DNA of 64,000 nt. It comes from Nocardia asteroides (GTDB lineage: Bacteria; Actinomycetota; Actinomycetes; Mycobacteriales; Mycobacteriaceae). Location: the NCBI RefSeq assembly GCF_021183625.1, contig NZ_CP089214.1, forward strand, positions 5,208,001 through 5,272,000, in the 5' to 3' direction. The notes under the pieces were generated by a model. The model did not search any database, was not told the DNA's origin, and was given only the letters and a program-made list of their open reading frames with translations. A program made the translations under genes and the position numbers. This document shows, piece by piece, positions 1 to 8,449 of the stretch. Within the stretch, counting starts at the first letter, position 1. Every line of letters starts with the position of its first letter.

Positions 1-793
1 TCTGCCCGGCGTTGGCGAAGGCGCCGAGCGCGGCCTGCTCGGCCGCCCACACCGGGTCGACATCGGCGTCGACCAGCAGCGCGTCGTTGCCGCCGTTCTC
101 CAGCAGCACCTTGGCCCCGGTGCGCGCCGCGGCCGCCGCGATCGAGCGGCCGGTGGCGGTGCCGCCGACGTGCGCGACCACGTCGACCTCCGGCGCGGCG
201 GCCAGCGCGGCGCCGACCTCGCCCGCGCCGCCCAGGGTCTGCAGCACGCCGTCCGGCAGGTGCGCGGCGAGCAGCTCGCCGAGCCGGGCGCCGGTGCCGG
301 GGCAGCGCTCGCTCGGCTTGTGCAGCACCGTGTTCCCGGTGACGAGCGCGGCGCCGAGCAGCCCGCAGGCGATGGCGACCGGGTCGTTCCACGGGGTCAG
401 CGCCGCGACGACGCCGCGCGGCTCGGGGACCATGAAGTCGGTGGCGTCGGCGCCGCCGCGCAGCGTCCGGCCGCGGTGCACCGGCCCGAGCTCGGCGTAC
501 TGCACCAGGGTGCCCGCGCCCGCCTCGACGCCCTCCGCGCCGGAGGCGGCCGGGCGGCCGGTCTCCCGCTCCAGGATCGCGGCGAGCTCGTCGGCGTGCG
601 CGCGCAGCGTGGCCGCGGCGGCGTGCAGCGCGGCGGCGCGCTCGGTAGCCGGGGTCGCCGCCCAGCCGGGCTGCGCGGCTCGGGCGGTGCGCAGGGCGTG
701 CGCGATCTCGAGTTCGGTCGCGGTGCCGGGGTCGGCCGCATTTCCGTTCGTGCGGGTGCGCAGGCTCGCGAGGTCGATGTCGGTGTTGGTCAT
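1..793 (-). CDS. Aldehyde dehydrogenase, N-terminal part (runs off left edge)
   Basis: NAD(P)-dependent aldehyde dehydrogenase that would oxidise an aldehyde to its acid. Only the first 264 residues lie in the window; the catalytic Cys is beyond the left edge. Visible family motifs are TPWNDP near residues 133-138 (the oxyanion-hole Asn is N136), HKPSE near 159-163, a GGTATGRS stretch near 210-217 that corresponds to the usual FTGS region, and LENGGND near 231-237 with the general-base Glu at 232. The start is the ATG at 793. It lies 40 bases after an efflux pump gene on the same strand, so MarR, pump and dehydrogenase probably form one operon, which suggests detoxification of a reactive aldehyde. 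The substrate cannot be read from this fragment. Confidence 0.88.
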   Translation of the reverse strand, partial: MTNTDIDLASLRTRTNGNAADPGTATELEIAHALRTARAAQPGWAATPATERAAALHAAAATLRAHADELAAILERETGRPAASGAEGVEAGAGTLVQYAELGPVHRGRTLRGGADATDFMVPEPRGVVAALTPWNDPVAIACGLLGAALVTGNTVLHKPSERCPGTGARLGELLAAHLPDGVLQTLGGAGEVGAALAAAPEVDVVAHVGGTATGRSIAAAAARTGAKVLLENGGNDALLVDADVDPVWAAEQAALGAFANAGQ

Positions 794-833
794 GGGGCCG
801 CTGTACCCCGGGCCGGGCGGGAAAACCCGCGGG

Positions 834-2393
834 TCAGAGTGGTTCGACCGGCTCCGGCTCGCGCAGCGGGATCTCGTCGAGGAGGAGCAGCACCAGCGCG
901 GCGAGGAAGGCGACGGCGGCGGCGGTGTAGAAGACCGGGTGCATGGCCTCGGTGAAGCCGATCAGCACCGGGGTCCGCACCGCCTCCGGCAGCGCGGCGA
1001 TGCCGCTGGTGTCGCTGCGCAGCACGTCGAGCAGCGCCGGGTCGGTTCCGGCGGGCAGCGCCCCGCCCGCCGCCGCCAGGATCCGGGCGGGCAGCAGGCT
1101 GAAGAGCACGGTGAGGAACGCCGCCACGCCGAGCGTGCCGCCGATCTGCCGGAAGAAGGTCGCCGCCGCGGTGGAGGCGCCCATGTCCGCGCGCGGCGCG
1201 GCGTTCTGGATGGCGATGATCAGCGTCTGCAGACTGGTGCCGAGCCCGATCCCGACCAGCCCGCCGATGCCGAGCGGCAGCCACAGCGGGCTGTCGTGCG
1301 CCAGCTGGGCGAAGCAGAGCCCGCCGATCCCGACCAGCACGCTGCCGACGACCGGGAAGACCTTGTAGCGCCCGGTCATCCGGGTCACCCGCCCGGCTAC
1401 CTGCGAGCCGAGCGTGATGCCGACGACCATCGGCAGCATCATCAGCCCCGCCATCGTCGGCGAGAGGCCCTGCACCACCTGGAGGTACTGCGGCAGCATG
1501 GCGAGCCCGCCGAACATCGCGATCCCGATCAGCAGCCCGCCCGCGATCCCCGCGCTGAAGGTCCGGTTCCGGAAGAGCCGCAGCGGGATCAGCGCGGCAT
1601 CCCGCATCCGCCGCTCGACCAGGATGAACAGCGCGGTGCCCGCGGCCCCGACGCCGTAGCAGAGCAGCGCAGGCGGCGAGCTCCAGCCCCAGCTCCTGCC
1701 CTGCTCGGCGACGAGCAGCAGCGGCACCACCGCGAAGGCGAGCGCGACCGCGCCGAACCAGTCGATCCGGTGCCGCTGCGGCCGGTGCGGGGTGCTGAGC
1801 ACCTTGGCGACGACGACCAGCGCCACGATGCCGATCGGGACGTTCACCAGGAAGACCCAGCGCCAGCCGGTGAGCCCGAGCAGCGTGTCGTGCGTGGCGA
1901 AGAAGCCGCCGAGCACCGGGCCGAGCACGGTGGCGATGCCGAAGACCGTCGTGTTGTAGCCCTGGTAGCGCACCCGCTCCCGAGCGGGAACCAGGTCGGC
2001 GATGATGGTGAAGGCCAGCGACATCAGCCCGCCCGCGCCCAGCCCCTGGAAGGCGCGGAAGGCGGCCAGTTGGTGCATGGTGGCGGCGCAGGCGCAGGCC
2101 GCCGAGCCGAGCACGAAGATCCCGATGGCGAGCAGGTAGAGCGGCCTGCGGCCGTAGATGTCGGCGAGCTTGCCGTACAGCGGGGTGCTGATGGTCGCGG
2201 TGATCAGGTAGGCGGTGGTGGCCCAGGCCTGCTGGTCGAAGCCGTTGAGGCTGTTGGCGATGGGCACGATCGCCACGCTGACGATGTTCTGGTCCAGCGC
2301 GGCGAGGAAGAGCCCGAGCAGCAGCCCGGAGAGCACGGTGAGGATCTGCCGGTGTTCGAGCTGTCCCGGCGTCCGCTCGATGGTGCCGGTCAC
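834..2393 (-). CDS. DHA2-family MFS drug efflux transporter (EmrB/QacA type)
   Basis: Proton-driven efflux pump of the inner membrane, 519 residues, consistent with the 14-helix DHA2 family. Seen: the motif LAALDQNIVSVA in the first helix (acidic residue typical of DHA2), YGKLADIYGRRPLYL in the helix 2-3 loop (MFS motif A), and a helix-5 antiporter stretch GPVLGGFFA. I chose the GTG at 2393 because it overlaps the TGA of the upstream MarR gene as GTGA; a longer open frame exists but its extra N-terminus reads as shadow sequence. The MarR neighbour and shared operator region imply control by that repressor. The substrate is unknown. Confidence 0.93.
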   Translation of the reverse strand: MTGTIERTPGQLEHRQILTVLSGLLLGLFLAALDQNIVSVAIVPIANSLNGFDQQAWATTAYLITATISTPLYGKLADIYGRRPLYLLAIGIFVLGSAACACAATMHQLAAFRAFQGLGAGGLMSLAFTIIADLVPARERVRYQGYNTTVFGIATVLGPVLGGFFATHDTLLGLTGWRWVFLVNVPIGIVALVVVAKVLSTPHRPQRHRIDWFGAVALAFAVVPLLLVAEQGRSWGWSSPPALLCYGVGAAGTALFILVERRMRDAALIPLRLFRNRTFSAGIAGGLLIGIAMFGGLAMLPQYLQVVQGLSPTMAGLMMLPMVVGITLGSQVAGRVTRMTGRYKVFPVVGSVLVGIGGLCFAQLAHDSPLWLPLGIGGLVGIGLGTSLQTLIIAIQNAAPRADMGASTAAATFFRQIGGTLGVAAFLTVLFSLLPARILAAAGGALPAGTDPALLDVLRSDTSGIAALPEAVRTPVLIGFTEAMHPVFYTAAAVAFLAALVLLLLDEIPLREPEPVEPL

Positions 2394-2896
2394 CCGCGCG
2401 CCGCCGCGCCGGGCTCGGAATCCCTCGGGTCCGCCTCGATCCCGTCGTTCAGCCGGTCCAGCAGCACGGTGAGCTGCCCGACCTCGGCGGCCGACCACCC
2501 CGCCACCAGCCCGGCCAGCCACTCGCTGCGCCGCTGCCTGGCCTGCTCGAAGACGCGAACGCCGTCCTCGGTGGCGGTGAGCACGCTGGCGCGGCCGTCG
2601 TCCGGGTCGGACCGCCGCTCGACCAGCCCGAGCTGCACCAGCGTCCTGGTCTGCCTGCTGACCAGCGAGATCTCCGCATAGAGCAGGTCGGCGAGGCGCC
2701 CGGTGCGCTGCGGGCCGTGCTCGACGAGCCGGAAGAGCATGGCGTAGGCGAGCTTGTCCAGGTGCCTGGCGTCATCGGCGGCGGAGCGGTGCCGCACCCG
2801 GTTCAGCGCGCGGGCGAACCGCACCAGCTGCCTACCGAGCCGGTCGGCGGCCGCGAGTTCGGCGTCGCTCGGCGCGCCGGAATCGGCAGGAGACAT
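2390..2896 (-). CDS. MarR-family transcriptional regulator
   Basis: DNA-binding regulator of 168 residues, likely repressing its own operon with the efflux pump. The winged-helix region shows LDKLAYAMLFRLVEHGPQ followed by LADLLYAEISLVSRQTRTL (recognition helix) and VERRSDPDDGRASVLTAT (wing), a typical MarR order. The ATG at 2896 was chosen over an upstream start near 3100 because the extension has no family resemblance and would run through the operator-like palindromes. It overlaps the pump gene by four bases. Confidence 0.92.
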   Translation of the reverse strand: MSPADSGAPSDAELAAADRLGRQLVRFARALNRVRHRSAADDARHLDKLAYAMLFRLVEHGPQRTGRLADLLYAEISLVSRQTRTLVQLGLVERRSDPDDGRASVLTATEDGVRVFEQARQRRSEWLAGLVAGWSAAEVGQLTVLLDRLNDGIEADPRDSEPGAAARG

Positions 2897-2910
2897 GTAC
2901 TTGACCACCT

Positions 2911-2933
2911 CAACTAGTTGCTTCCGCCAACTA
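2911..2933. promoter_or_regulatory. Probable MarR operator upstream of the efflux operon
   Basis: Directly upstream of the MarR start there is a perfect 10-base palindrome CAACTAGTTG (2911-2920), and its right half pairs again with CAACTA at 2928-2933 (TAGTTG, 7-base spacer, CAACTA). Nested palindromes of this size at a marR promoter are what an autoregulatory MarR site looks like. Binding is inferred. Confidence 0.6.
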
Positions 2934-3105
2934 TAGGGTGGTGCCCGCAGAAGTGGAAACGGGATTCTCGGACATGCCGTTTCGGGAGGTTTGTCCGATA
3001 GGTGGAGTCGTCCGCGCGTTGGAGTGTTCACGTTGACGCGGTGGTGCGCGTGACCAACTATGAGGTATGGCCGTTTTCGCTTCGTGTCGCCGCTGAGCAC
3101 CGCCG

Positions 3106-3330
3106 ATGCCCGACGAATCCGATCGCGAGCAGGCCCGGTTGCTGTATGCTCTGCTCCGGCGCGAAGCCGGCGAACTCGCCAGGGTGCTGGAAGCGGATCT
3201 CACCCGCCGCGGCACGCCCAGATCGACCACCGAGTCCCGGCGGCTGACGCGTGATCTGCAGGAAATCCGGCGTTGTCTCGCGAATCTAGCGACCCGCTTT
3301 CCCGAGGTAGTCGGGACGGATCCGCACTAG
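3106..3330 (+). CDS. Small hypothetical protein
   Basis: A 74-residue, charged, helix-rich protein (many Arg, Glu and Leu) with no recognised family. Codon third positions are mostly G or C, as in neighbouring genes, and no better frame overlaps it. The Shine-Dalgarno is weak. It sits between the divergent MarR operon and the porin-like genes. It may be real, but the call rests only on coding character. Confidence 0.45.
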   Translation: MPDESDREQARLLYALLRREAGELARVLEADLTRRGTPRSTTESRRLTRDLQEIRRCLANLATRFPEVVGTDPH

Positions 3331-3444
3331 ATCGCGAAGTTCTGTCGCACGACCGCACCAAGCTGGTTGCCTCACCGTACTCGAGCGTTCATATCAAGTT
3401 TTCCTGGCCTGAACTCTGCGAAGAATTCTGTGATGAGGGGAAAA

Positions 3445-4137
3445 ATGACCAACCACCGCACCACCGGTGTGCGCGTCGCCGGTATCGGCGCCGCGGCCGC
3501 CGTAGCCCTGGGACTCTTCTCGACCGGCGCTGCCAATGCCGACACCTTCGTGCCGCTGCCGGACGGCCAGAAGCTCGGCCCCGGTGTCACCGTCAGCCGC
3601 ACCGGGGAGCACGCCATCGTCTCGCCCTCGCTCGCGGCCAATGGCGCGGGCCGGGTCGTGTGGGTCTCCGGCAATGCCGTCGCCGATGTCACCGCAACCC
3701 CCGAGGGTGAGATCGGGCCGTTCAACGGCCCCGCCGACGACCCGGGGAGCAACAACTCCTCCACCCACGGCGCCTCGCAGCTGAATACCGGCTACATCGT
3801 CGGTTGCCAGGTATCGATCAGCGACGAGGCCATCTCGGCCGGGCTCGGTGGCGGCCTCGGCCTGACCTTTCCCTTCGACGGGAGCGAAGCCCTCGGCGAC
3901 GGCGCCTTCGAGGGCTCCATCGGCCTCGACCTCGGCCCCGGCGAGGTGAAGTTCGTGCAGATCGAGATCAAGGACATCACCGAGCCCGGTGTCTACGCGG
4001 TGGAGTACCAGGACGTGGAGATCGAGATCCAGGGCTGTGCCGGCTACGCGCAGGCCCGCGCCTACACCGTGGTCGAGATCATCGGCGACGACTACTCGAA
4101 GACGTCCCTCTACGGCCTCCCGTTCAGCATCGGCTGA
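3445..4137 (+). CDS. MspA-family secreted protein (porin-like)
   Basis: A 230-residue exported protein resembling the MspA porin family, which forms channels in the mycolic-acid outer membrane. It has a clear signal peptide (residues 1-32, hydrophobic core GIGAAAAVALGLF, cleavage after ANA) followed by DTFVPLPDG, the typical family opening. The body is beta-rich and ends in YGLPFSIG. Two Cys (in VGCQV and IQGCAGYAQARAY) sit at matching places in the neighbouring paralogue. The ATG at 3445 follows a good ribosome site (gagggg, four bases upstream), better than in-frame starts further up. A gene of the same family follows 62 bases downstream. Confidence 0.9.
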   Translation: MTNHRTTGVRVAGIGAAAAVALGLFSTGAANADTFVPLPDGQKLGPGVTVSRTGEHAIVSPSLAANGAGRVVWVSGNAVADVTATPEGEIGPFNGPADDPGSNNSSTHGASQLNTGYIVGCQVSISDEAISAGLGGGLGLTFPFDGSEALGDGAFEGSIGLDLGPGEVKFVQIEIKDITEPGVYAVEYQDVEIEIQGCAGYAQARAYTVVEIIGDDYSKTSLYGLPFSIG

Positions 4138-4199
4138 TCAGGTCTGTTCGGTCGAATCACACACTCGCTGAAGCGGTTTCAATCCAAGAGGGGTTACTC

Positions 4200-4868
4200 A
4201 TGCGCAACAGCAACACACTGGCGCGGGTGGCGGGTATCGGCGCCGCCGCCACGGTCGCCGTCGGCCTGTTCTCCACCGGTGCCGCCAACGCCGACACCTT
4301 CGTCGCCCTGCCGGGCGGCAGCATCACCAAGGCGCTCTCCGACGGCACCGTGGTGACGGTGAGCCTGGTCGGCGAGTCGGCCAACATCAACCCGTCGCTG
4401 GGCTCGACCCCGGCGCACCGCAATGCGTGGGTCTCGGGCTCGGCGCAGGTCAGCGTGGAGGGCGGGGAGGATATCGGCGGCAAGATTTACCCCGGCTACG
4501 TCGTTGGCTGCCAGGTGAACATCTCCGGCGGTGGAGTGGAGGGCGCTCTCGCGGGCGGCTTCGACGTAGGGGACGAGGAATCCGTGCTCGGTGTCGAGTC
4601 CGGCGGCAACCTCTCGCTCGGCCCCGGCCAGGCGACCTCGTTCTACATCCTCGACATCGAGAAGCCGGACGACTACGGCAGCGAGGACCACGCGACCAAC
4701 AACTCGTTCAAGGGCAACAACGGCTCGGTGACCTGGGCCGACTCCACCATCGGGCTGACCGGCTGCGGCGGCTACGCCCAGGCCCGCGCCTTCGTGCGGG
4801 TCAAGGTGGAGACCGATCACGTGCAGTCGGTGGTGACCCTGTGGGGCCAGCCGTTCAGCATCGGCTGA
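4200..4868 (+). CDS. MspA-family secreted protein (porin-like), tandem paralogue
   Basis: A 222-residue paralogue of the preceding gene. The signal peptide is almost the same (VAGIGAAATVAVGLFSTGAANA, cleavage after ANA at residue 31), and the mature protein opens with DTFVALPGG. Shared blocks are GYVVGCQVNIS, SLGPGQ, LTGCGGYAQARAF and the end GQPFSIG. The ATG at 4200 is preceded by gagggg. The two genes are probably co-transcribed and arose by tandem duplication; the segments around the centre have diverged, including a Gly/Asn-rich loop (NNSFKGNNGS) unique to this copy. A strong hairpin follows the stop. Confidence 0.9.
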   Translation: MRNSNTLARVAGIGAAATVAVGLFSTGAANADTFVALPGGSITKALSDGTVVTVSLVGESANINPSLGSTPAHRNAWVSGSAQVSVEGGEDIGGKIYPGYVVGCQVNISGGGVEGALAGGFDVGDEESVLGVESGGNLSLGPGQATSFYILDIEKPDDYGSEDHATNNSFKGNNGSVTWADSTIGLTGCGGYAQARAFVRVKVETDHVQSVVTLWGQPFSIG

Positions 4869-4885
4869 CGCACCGCTCGGAGCGC

Positions 4886-4913
4886 GGGGCCCGGCGCGCA
4901 GGCGCCGGGCCCC
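4886..4913. terminator. Strong GC hairpin between convergent genes
   Basis: A perfect 12-base stem, GGGGCCCGGCGC (4886-4897) with its complement at 4902-4913 and a 4-base loop, lies between the second porin-like gene and the oppositely oriented hydrolase gene. It can serve both directions. There is no long T-run, as is common in actinomycetes. Confidence 0.75.
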
Positions 4914-4928
4914 TCGTCGCGAGCGGGC

Positions 4929-5561
4929 TCAGTGGCCGCGGGCGATCCACTCCTCGAGGTGCGGCGCCTCGGCTCCGACGGTGGTGCCGTCGCCGTGGCC
5001 GGTGTGCACCCTGGTCTCCGCCGGGAGCGTGAGGATCCGCTCCCGGATCGAGCCGATGATGGTCGGGAAGTCGGAGAAGGAGCGGCCGGTGGCGCCGGGG
5101 CCGCCGCTGAACAGGGTGTCGCCGGAGAAGAGCACCCCGGCCTCGGGCAGGTACAGGACGACCGAGCCGGGGGAGTGGCCCGGGGTGCTGATCACCCGGA
5201 GGTCGGTGCCGGCCACCGGGATGCGCTGGTCGTCGGCGAGCGGCCGGTAGGCGGCGTCCGGGTGCGTCATCCGCCAGAGCGGCTCGTCGCCGGGGTGCAG
5301 CAGGATCGGGGCATCCAGCCGCTCGGCGAGTTCGGGTGCCGCGGTGACGTGGTCGTTGTGGCCGTGCGTGCAGACCACGCCGAGCACCCGGCGGCTACCG
5401 ACGGCCTCGGCGATCCGGCCCGCGTCGTGCGCGGCGTCCACGATCAGCACCTCGTCGTCGTCGCCGACCAGCCAGACGTTGTTGTCCACGTCCCAGCTGC
5501 CGCCGTCCAGGGTGAAGACCCCGGAGGTCACCACCTGATCGATGCGCAGCTCGCCGCTCAC
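4929..5561 (-). CDS. MBL-fold metallo-hydrolase linked to mycothiol-dependent dehydrogenase
   Basis: A 210-residue metallo-beta-lactamase-fold hydrolase. The metal site is visible as THGHND (HxHxD, near residues 65-70), a histidine in STPGHSPGS (near 136-144), the Asp in FSGDTL, and HTGHGDGT near the end, as in glyoxalase II-like enzymes. The GTG at 5561 overlaps the stop of the upstream dehydrogenase as GTGA, so the two are translationally coupled. In mycobacteria the same pair (Rv2259-Rv2260) occurs; by analogy this enzyme may hydrolyse a mycothiol thioester such as S-formylmycothiol. That role is inferred. Confidence 0.88.
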   Translation of the reverse strand: MSGELRIDQVVTSGVFTLDGGSWDVDNNVWLVGDDDEVLIVDAAHDAGRIAEAVGSRRVLGVVCTHGHNDHVTAAPELAERLDAPILLHPGDEPLWRMTHPDAAYRPLADDQRIPVAGTDLRVISTPGHSPGSVVLYLPEAGVLFSGDTLFSGGPGATGRSFSDFPTIIGSIRERILTLPAETRVHTGHGDGTTVGAEAPHLEEWIARGH

Positions 5562-6643
5562 AGCACCACCACCGAGCGCAGCACCTTGCCGCCGTGCATG
5601 GTGTGGAAGGCCTGCTCGACCTGGTCCAGCCCGATCCGCTCGGTGACGAACTTCTCCAGCGGCAGCCTGCCCTGCCGGTACAGCTCGACCAGCACGGGGA
5701 AGTCGCGCTCCGGCAGGCAGTCGCCGTACCAGGACGACTTGAGCGCGCCGCCGCGGGAGAAGAAGTCGATGAGCGGCAGCTCCAGCCGCATCTCCGGGGT
5801 CGGCACGCCGACCAGCACCACGGTGCCCGCCAGGTCGCGGGCGTAGAAGGCCTGCTCGTAGGTTTCCGGGCGGCCGACCGCCTCGATCACCACGTCGGCG
5901 CCGAAGCCGCCGGTGAGCTCCTGGATGGCGGCGACCGGGTCGGTCTCCGCGGCGTTCACCGTGTGCGTGGCGCCGAGCTCCCGCGCCCACTCCAGCTTGG
6001 TGTCGTCCCGGTCCACGGCGATGATCGGCGTCGCGCCGACCAGCTTGGCGCCCGCGATGGCCGCGTCGCCGACGCCGCCGCAGCCGATCACCGCGACCGA
6101 ATCGCCCCGGCTCACGCCGCCGGTGTTCACCGCGGCGCCGATGCCCGCCATCACCCCGCAGCCGAGCAGCCCGACCACGGCGGGGTCGGCCTCGGGGTCG
6201 ACCTTGGTGCACTGGCCCGCGTGCACCAGCGTCTTCTCCACGAAGGCGCCGATGCCGAGCGCCGGGGTGAGTTCGGTGCCGTCGGTCAGCGTCATCTTCT
6301 GGGTGGCGTTGAAGGTGTCGAAACAGTACTGCGGGCGGCCGCGCTTGCACGCCCGGCAGCGGCCGCAGACCGCGCGCCAGTTCAGGATGACGAAGTCGCC
6401 CACCTCGACGGTGTCTACGCCGGCGCCGACGCTCTCCACCGTGCCCGCGGCCTCGTGGCCGAGCAGGAACGGGAACTCGTCGTTGATCCCGCCCTCGCGA
6501 TAGTGCAGGTCGGTGTGGCAGACGCCGCAGGCGGCGACCTCGACCACCACCTCGCCCGGGCCCGGGTCGGGAATCACGATGTCGGTGAGCTCGACCGGAG
6601 CCCCCTTACTCCGCGCGACCACCCCGCGAACCTGCTGTGGCAT
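5558..6643 (-). CDS. mscR: S-(hydroxymethyl)mycothiol dehydrogenase / nitrosomycothiol reductase
   Basis: A zinc- and NAD-dependent medium-chain dehydrogenase of 361 residues that handles the mycothiol adducts of formaldehyde or nitric oxide. Catalytic zinc ligands are in GVCHTDLHY and GHEAAG; structural-zinc cysteines are in [15 protein letters not shown]. The Rossmann motif is GCGGVGDAA. The overall sequence follows the class III-like mycothiol enzymes (opening with [16 protein letters not shown]). A good ribosome site (gaaggga) precedes the ATG at 6643. The coupled hydrolase downstream fits a formaldehyde or S-nitrosothiol detoxification unit. A LuxR-type regulator is transcribed divergently. 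Confidence 0.92.
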   Translation of the reverse strand: MPQQVRGVVARSKGAPVELTDIVIPDPGPGEVVVEVAACGVCHTDLHYREGGINDEFPFLLGHEAAGTVESVGAGVDTVEVGDFVILNWRAVCGRCRACKRGRPQYCFDTFNATQKMTLTDGTELTPALGIGAFVEKTLVHAGQCTKVDPEADPAVVGLLGCGVMAGIGAAVNTGGVSRGDSVAVIGCGGVGDAAIAGAKLVGATPIIAVDRDDTKLEWARELGATHTVNAAETDPVAAIQELTGGFGADVVIEAVGRPETYEQAFYARDLAGTVVLVGVPTPEMRLELPLIDFFSRGGALKSSWYGDCLPERDFPVLVELYRQGRLPLEKFVTERIGLDQVEQAFHTMHGGKVLRSVVVL

Positions 6644-6790
6644 GGCTGTTCATCCCTTCAGACGACGGTATGGACGCATGCGTGTACCCGCATGGCTACC
6701 TCGACCGTATCGGTGCGGAGGCCGGGGGTGTCCTGGCCGGACGGACAGGAAAACCTCGCCTTTCGGTTAGGTCGCCTAGACTCGGCCGCG

Positions 6791-8134
6791 ATGGCCGAGC
6801 CCGCCGTGACCCCTGCTGACCTGCCCGCCCTGCGCGCTGTGATCGACGGCCCGCTGGCCGAGATCGCCCGCCGCTGCTCCCGGTACCTGGCCGAGCGGTG
6901 GCCGCACGACGCGCTGGTGATCTTCACCAGGGAGTGCACCGGGCGGCCGCGCAAGGTGGCGGGGGCCGCCGAGGTGGTCGACCGGGTCGGCATCGGCGAG
7001 CTGGAGGCGGTGCGCTCCGCACTCGCCCCCGGCGAGCACGCCGAGCTCACGGCGCGGCTCGGCGAGGCGGAGCGTCGCCTGTGGGCGGTGCTGGACCGGT
7101 CCGGAATCCTGCTCGTCCTGGTGCCGCGGGAACCGGCCCGGCCCGTGCGGGCCGCGCGGGCGACCGCCGGACGGGACCCCGTCGACCCGGCCGCGACCTT
7201 GCCGTGCGAGGCCGACGAGCGCTGCGCGCTGCCCGGCGCGGCCGAGCTGGCCGCCCGCTTCGGCATCGTCGCCACCTCGATCCGGCAGCAGGTGGCCCAG
7301 GCCAGCCCGGAGTACCTCACCGAGGCCCGCGCCGCCTCCGCGGAGCGATCCCGCGCCGTCGCCGAGCTCACCGCCGCGCACGAGGCCACGCTCACCGCGG
7401 TCCTCGCCACCCTGCGCGCCACCGGGCTCGACGACCGGCAGGCGCGGGCCGCCGCCGTCGAAACCGCCTCCGCCGCACTGCTCGCCGCCCGCGCGGGCAG
7501 GGCGACCGAGCGCGCGCTGGCCGAGGAGCCGCCCGCCGCCGCCTTCGACCGGCTGCGCGCCGAGCTCGCGCCGGTGCTCAGGGACACCGAGGTGCTCTTC
7601 GCCGCCCCCGGCGCGGGCGCCCCGCTGCCCGGCGAGATCGCCGTCGGCGCCAGGGCCATGACCACCGCCGTCGTGCTCGCCTTCGTCGGCCAGCCCGGGC
7701 TGCGCCGGCTCCGGGTCGGCTGGGAGCACGCCGACGCCGCGCTCCGCATCGATGTGCGCGACCAGGAATCCGGCGTCATCGACGCCGACGCCCTGCGCCG
7801 CGCCCTCGAGGGCCGGGTCCGCACGCTGCGCGCCGCGCTGGAGATCGAGGCGCTGCCCGGCTGGGGCAGCCGGGTGGCGCTGCGGCTCCCGCTCGCCGCA
7901 CCCGCGGTGCGCAGGGAGCGCGGCGCGCTGGACCGGCTCAACCGGCGCGAGCGCGAGGTGCTCGGGCTGCTCGCCGCGGGCAGGCGCAACCGCGCCATCG
8001 CCGCCGAGCTGGGGGTCGCGGAGAGCACGGTCAAGTTCCACGTCACCGGCGTGCTGAAGAAACTGGCGGTCTCCACCCGCGGCGAGGCCGCCGCGCTCGG
8101 CGTGCGCGCCGGGCTGCTTCCCGGCGCGCCGTGA
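6791..8134 (+). CDS. LuxR-family transcriptional regulator
   Basis: A 447-residue regulator. The C-terminal 65 residues are a LuxR/NarL helix-turn-helix: LNRREREVLGLLAAGRRN, then IAAELGVAESTVKFHV and VLKKLAVSTRGEAAA. The long N-terminal part is Ala/Arg/Glu-rich, largely helical, and has no domain I can name; no response-regulator receiver or AAA P-loop is seen. The ATG at 6791 was chosen as the first start downstream of the divergent mscR promoter. A regulatory link with mscR is possible from the shared 147-base intergenic region but not shown. Confidence 0.85.
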   Translation: MAEPAVTPADLPALRAVIDGPLAEIARRCSRYLAERWPHDALVIFTRECTGRPRKVAGAAEVVDRVGIGELEAVRSALAPGEHAELTARLGEAERRLWAVLDRSGILLVLVPREPARPVRAARATAGRDPVDPAATLPCEADERCALPGAAELAARFGIVATSIRQQVAQASPEYLTEARAASAERSRAVAELTAAHEATLTAVLATLRATGLDDRQARAAAVETASAALLAARAGRATERALAEEPPAAAFDRLRAELAPVLRDTEVLFAAPGAGAPLPGEIAVGARAMTTAVVLAFVGQPGLRRLRVGWEHADAALRIDVRDQESGVIDADALRRALEGRVRTLRAALEIEALPGWGSRVALRLPLAAPAVRRERGALDRLNRREREVLGLLAAGRRNRAIAAELGVAESTVKFHVTGVLKKLAVSTRGEAAALGVRAGLLPGAP

Positions 8135-8220
8135 ACACCGATCCCCTGCTGCCGGAGCCGCTTTCGGCGTGCGGCGGGGCAGACCGCCTGCCGCGCAACG
8201 CCGGTCGGTATTGATATATT

Positions 8221-8255
8221 TCGCCACCGTCTCCGGTGCTACGCCGAGGTGGCGA
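8221..8255. other. Inverted repeat in the 8135-8449 intergenic region
   Basis: The 315-base gap before the next gene contains a perfect 8-base inverted repeat, TCGCCACC (8221-8228) and GGTGGCGA (8248-8255), 19 bases apart, directly after an AT-rich patch (TTGATATATT) that is unusual for this genome. It could be a regulator site at the promoter of the membrane-protein gene or the hairpin ending the LuxR gene. Nothing else recognisable was seen in the gap. Confidence 0.4.
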
Positions 8256-8449
8256 TACGCTCGGCGCCGAAGTCGATCGCGCCCGCGCTTCGGGCGGGAC
8301 CGTTCGGACCCGCGGGATCCGCGGAATGAGCGATAGCGAAAGGGCATGAAAGCAATTCGGCCACGACGGTGCGACGAACGGCGAAGCCGGGTACCGTACC
8401 CACGCGTGATCACTTGTCTGCCATCGTATCGTCCCGGCAGGGAGTCGCA

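Noticed and set aside
12-2681. 889-residue forward open frame opposite the aldehyde dehydrogenase and efflux genes
   Set aside because: Low-complexity Arg/Ala/Gly/Glu/Pro sequence without motifs, while the opposite strand encodes three clear families; this is a GC-driven shadow.
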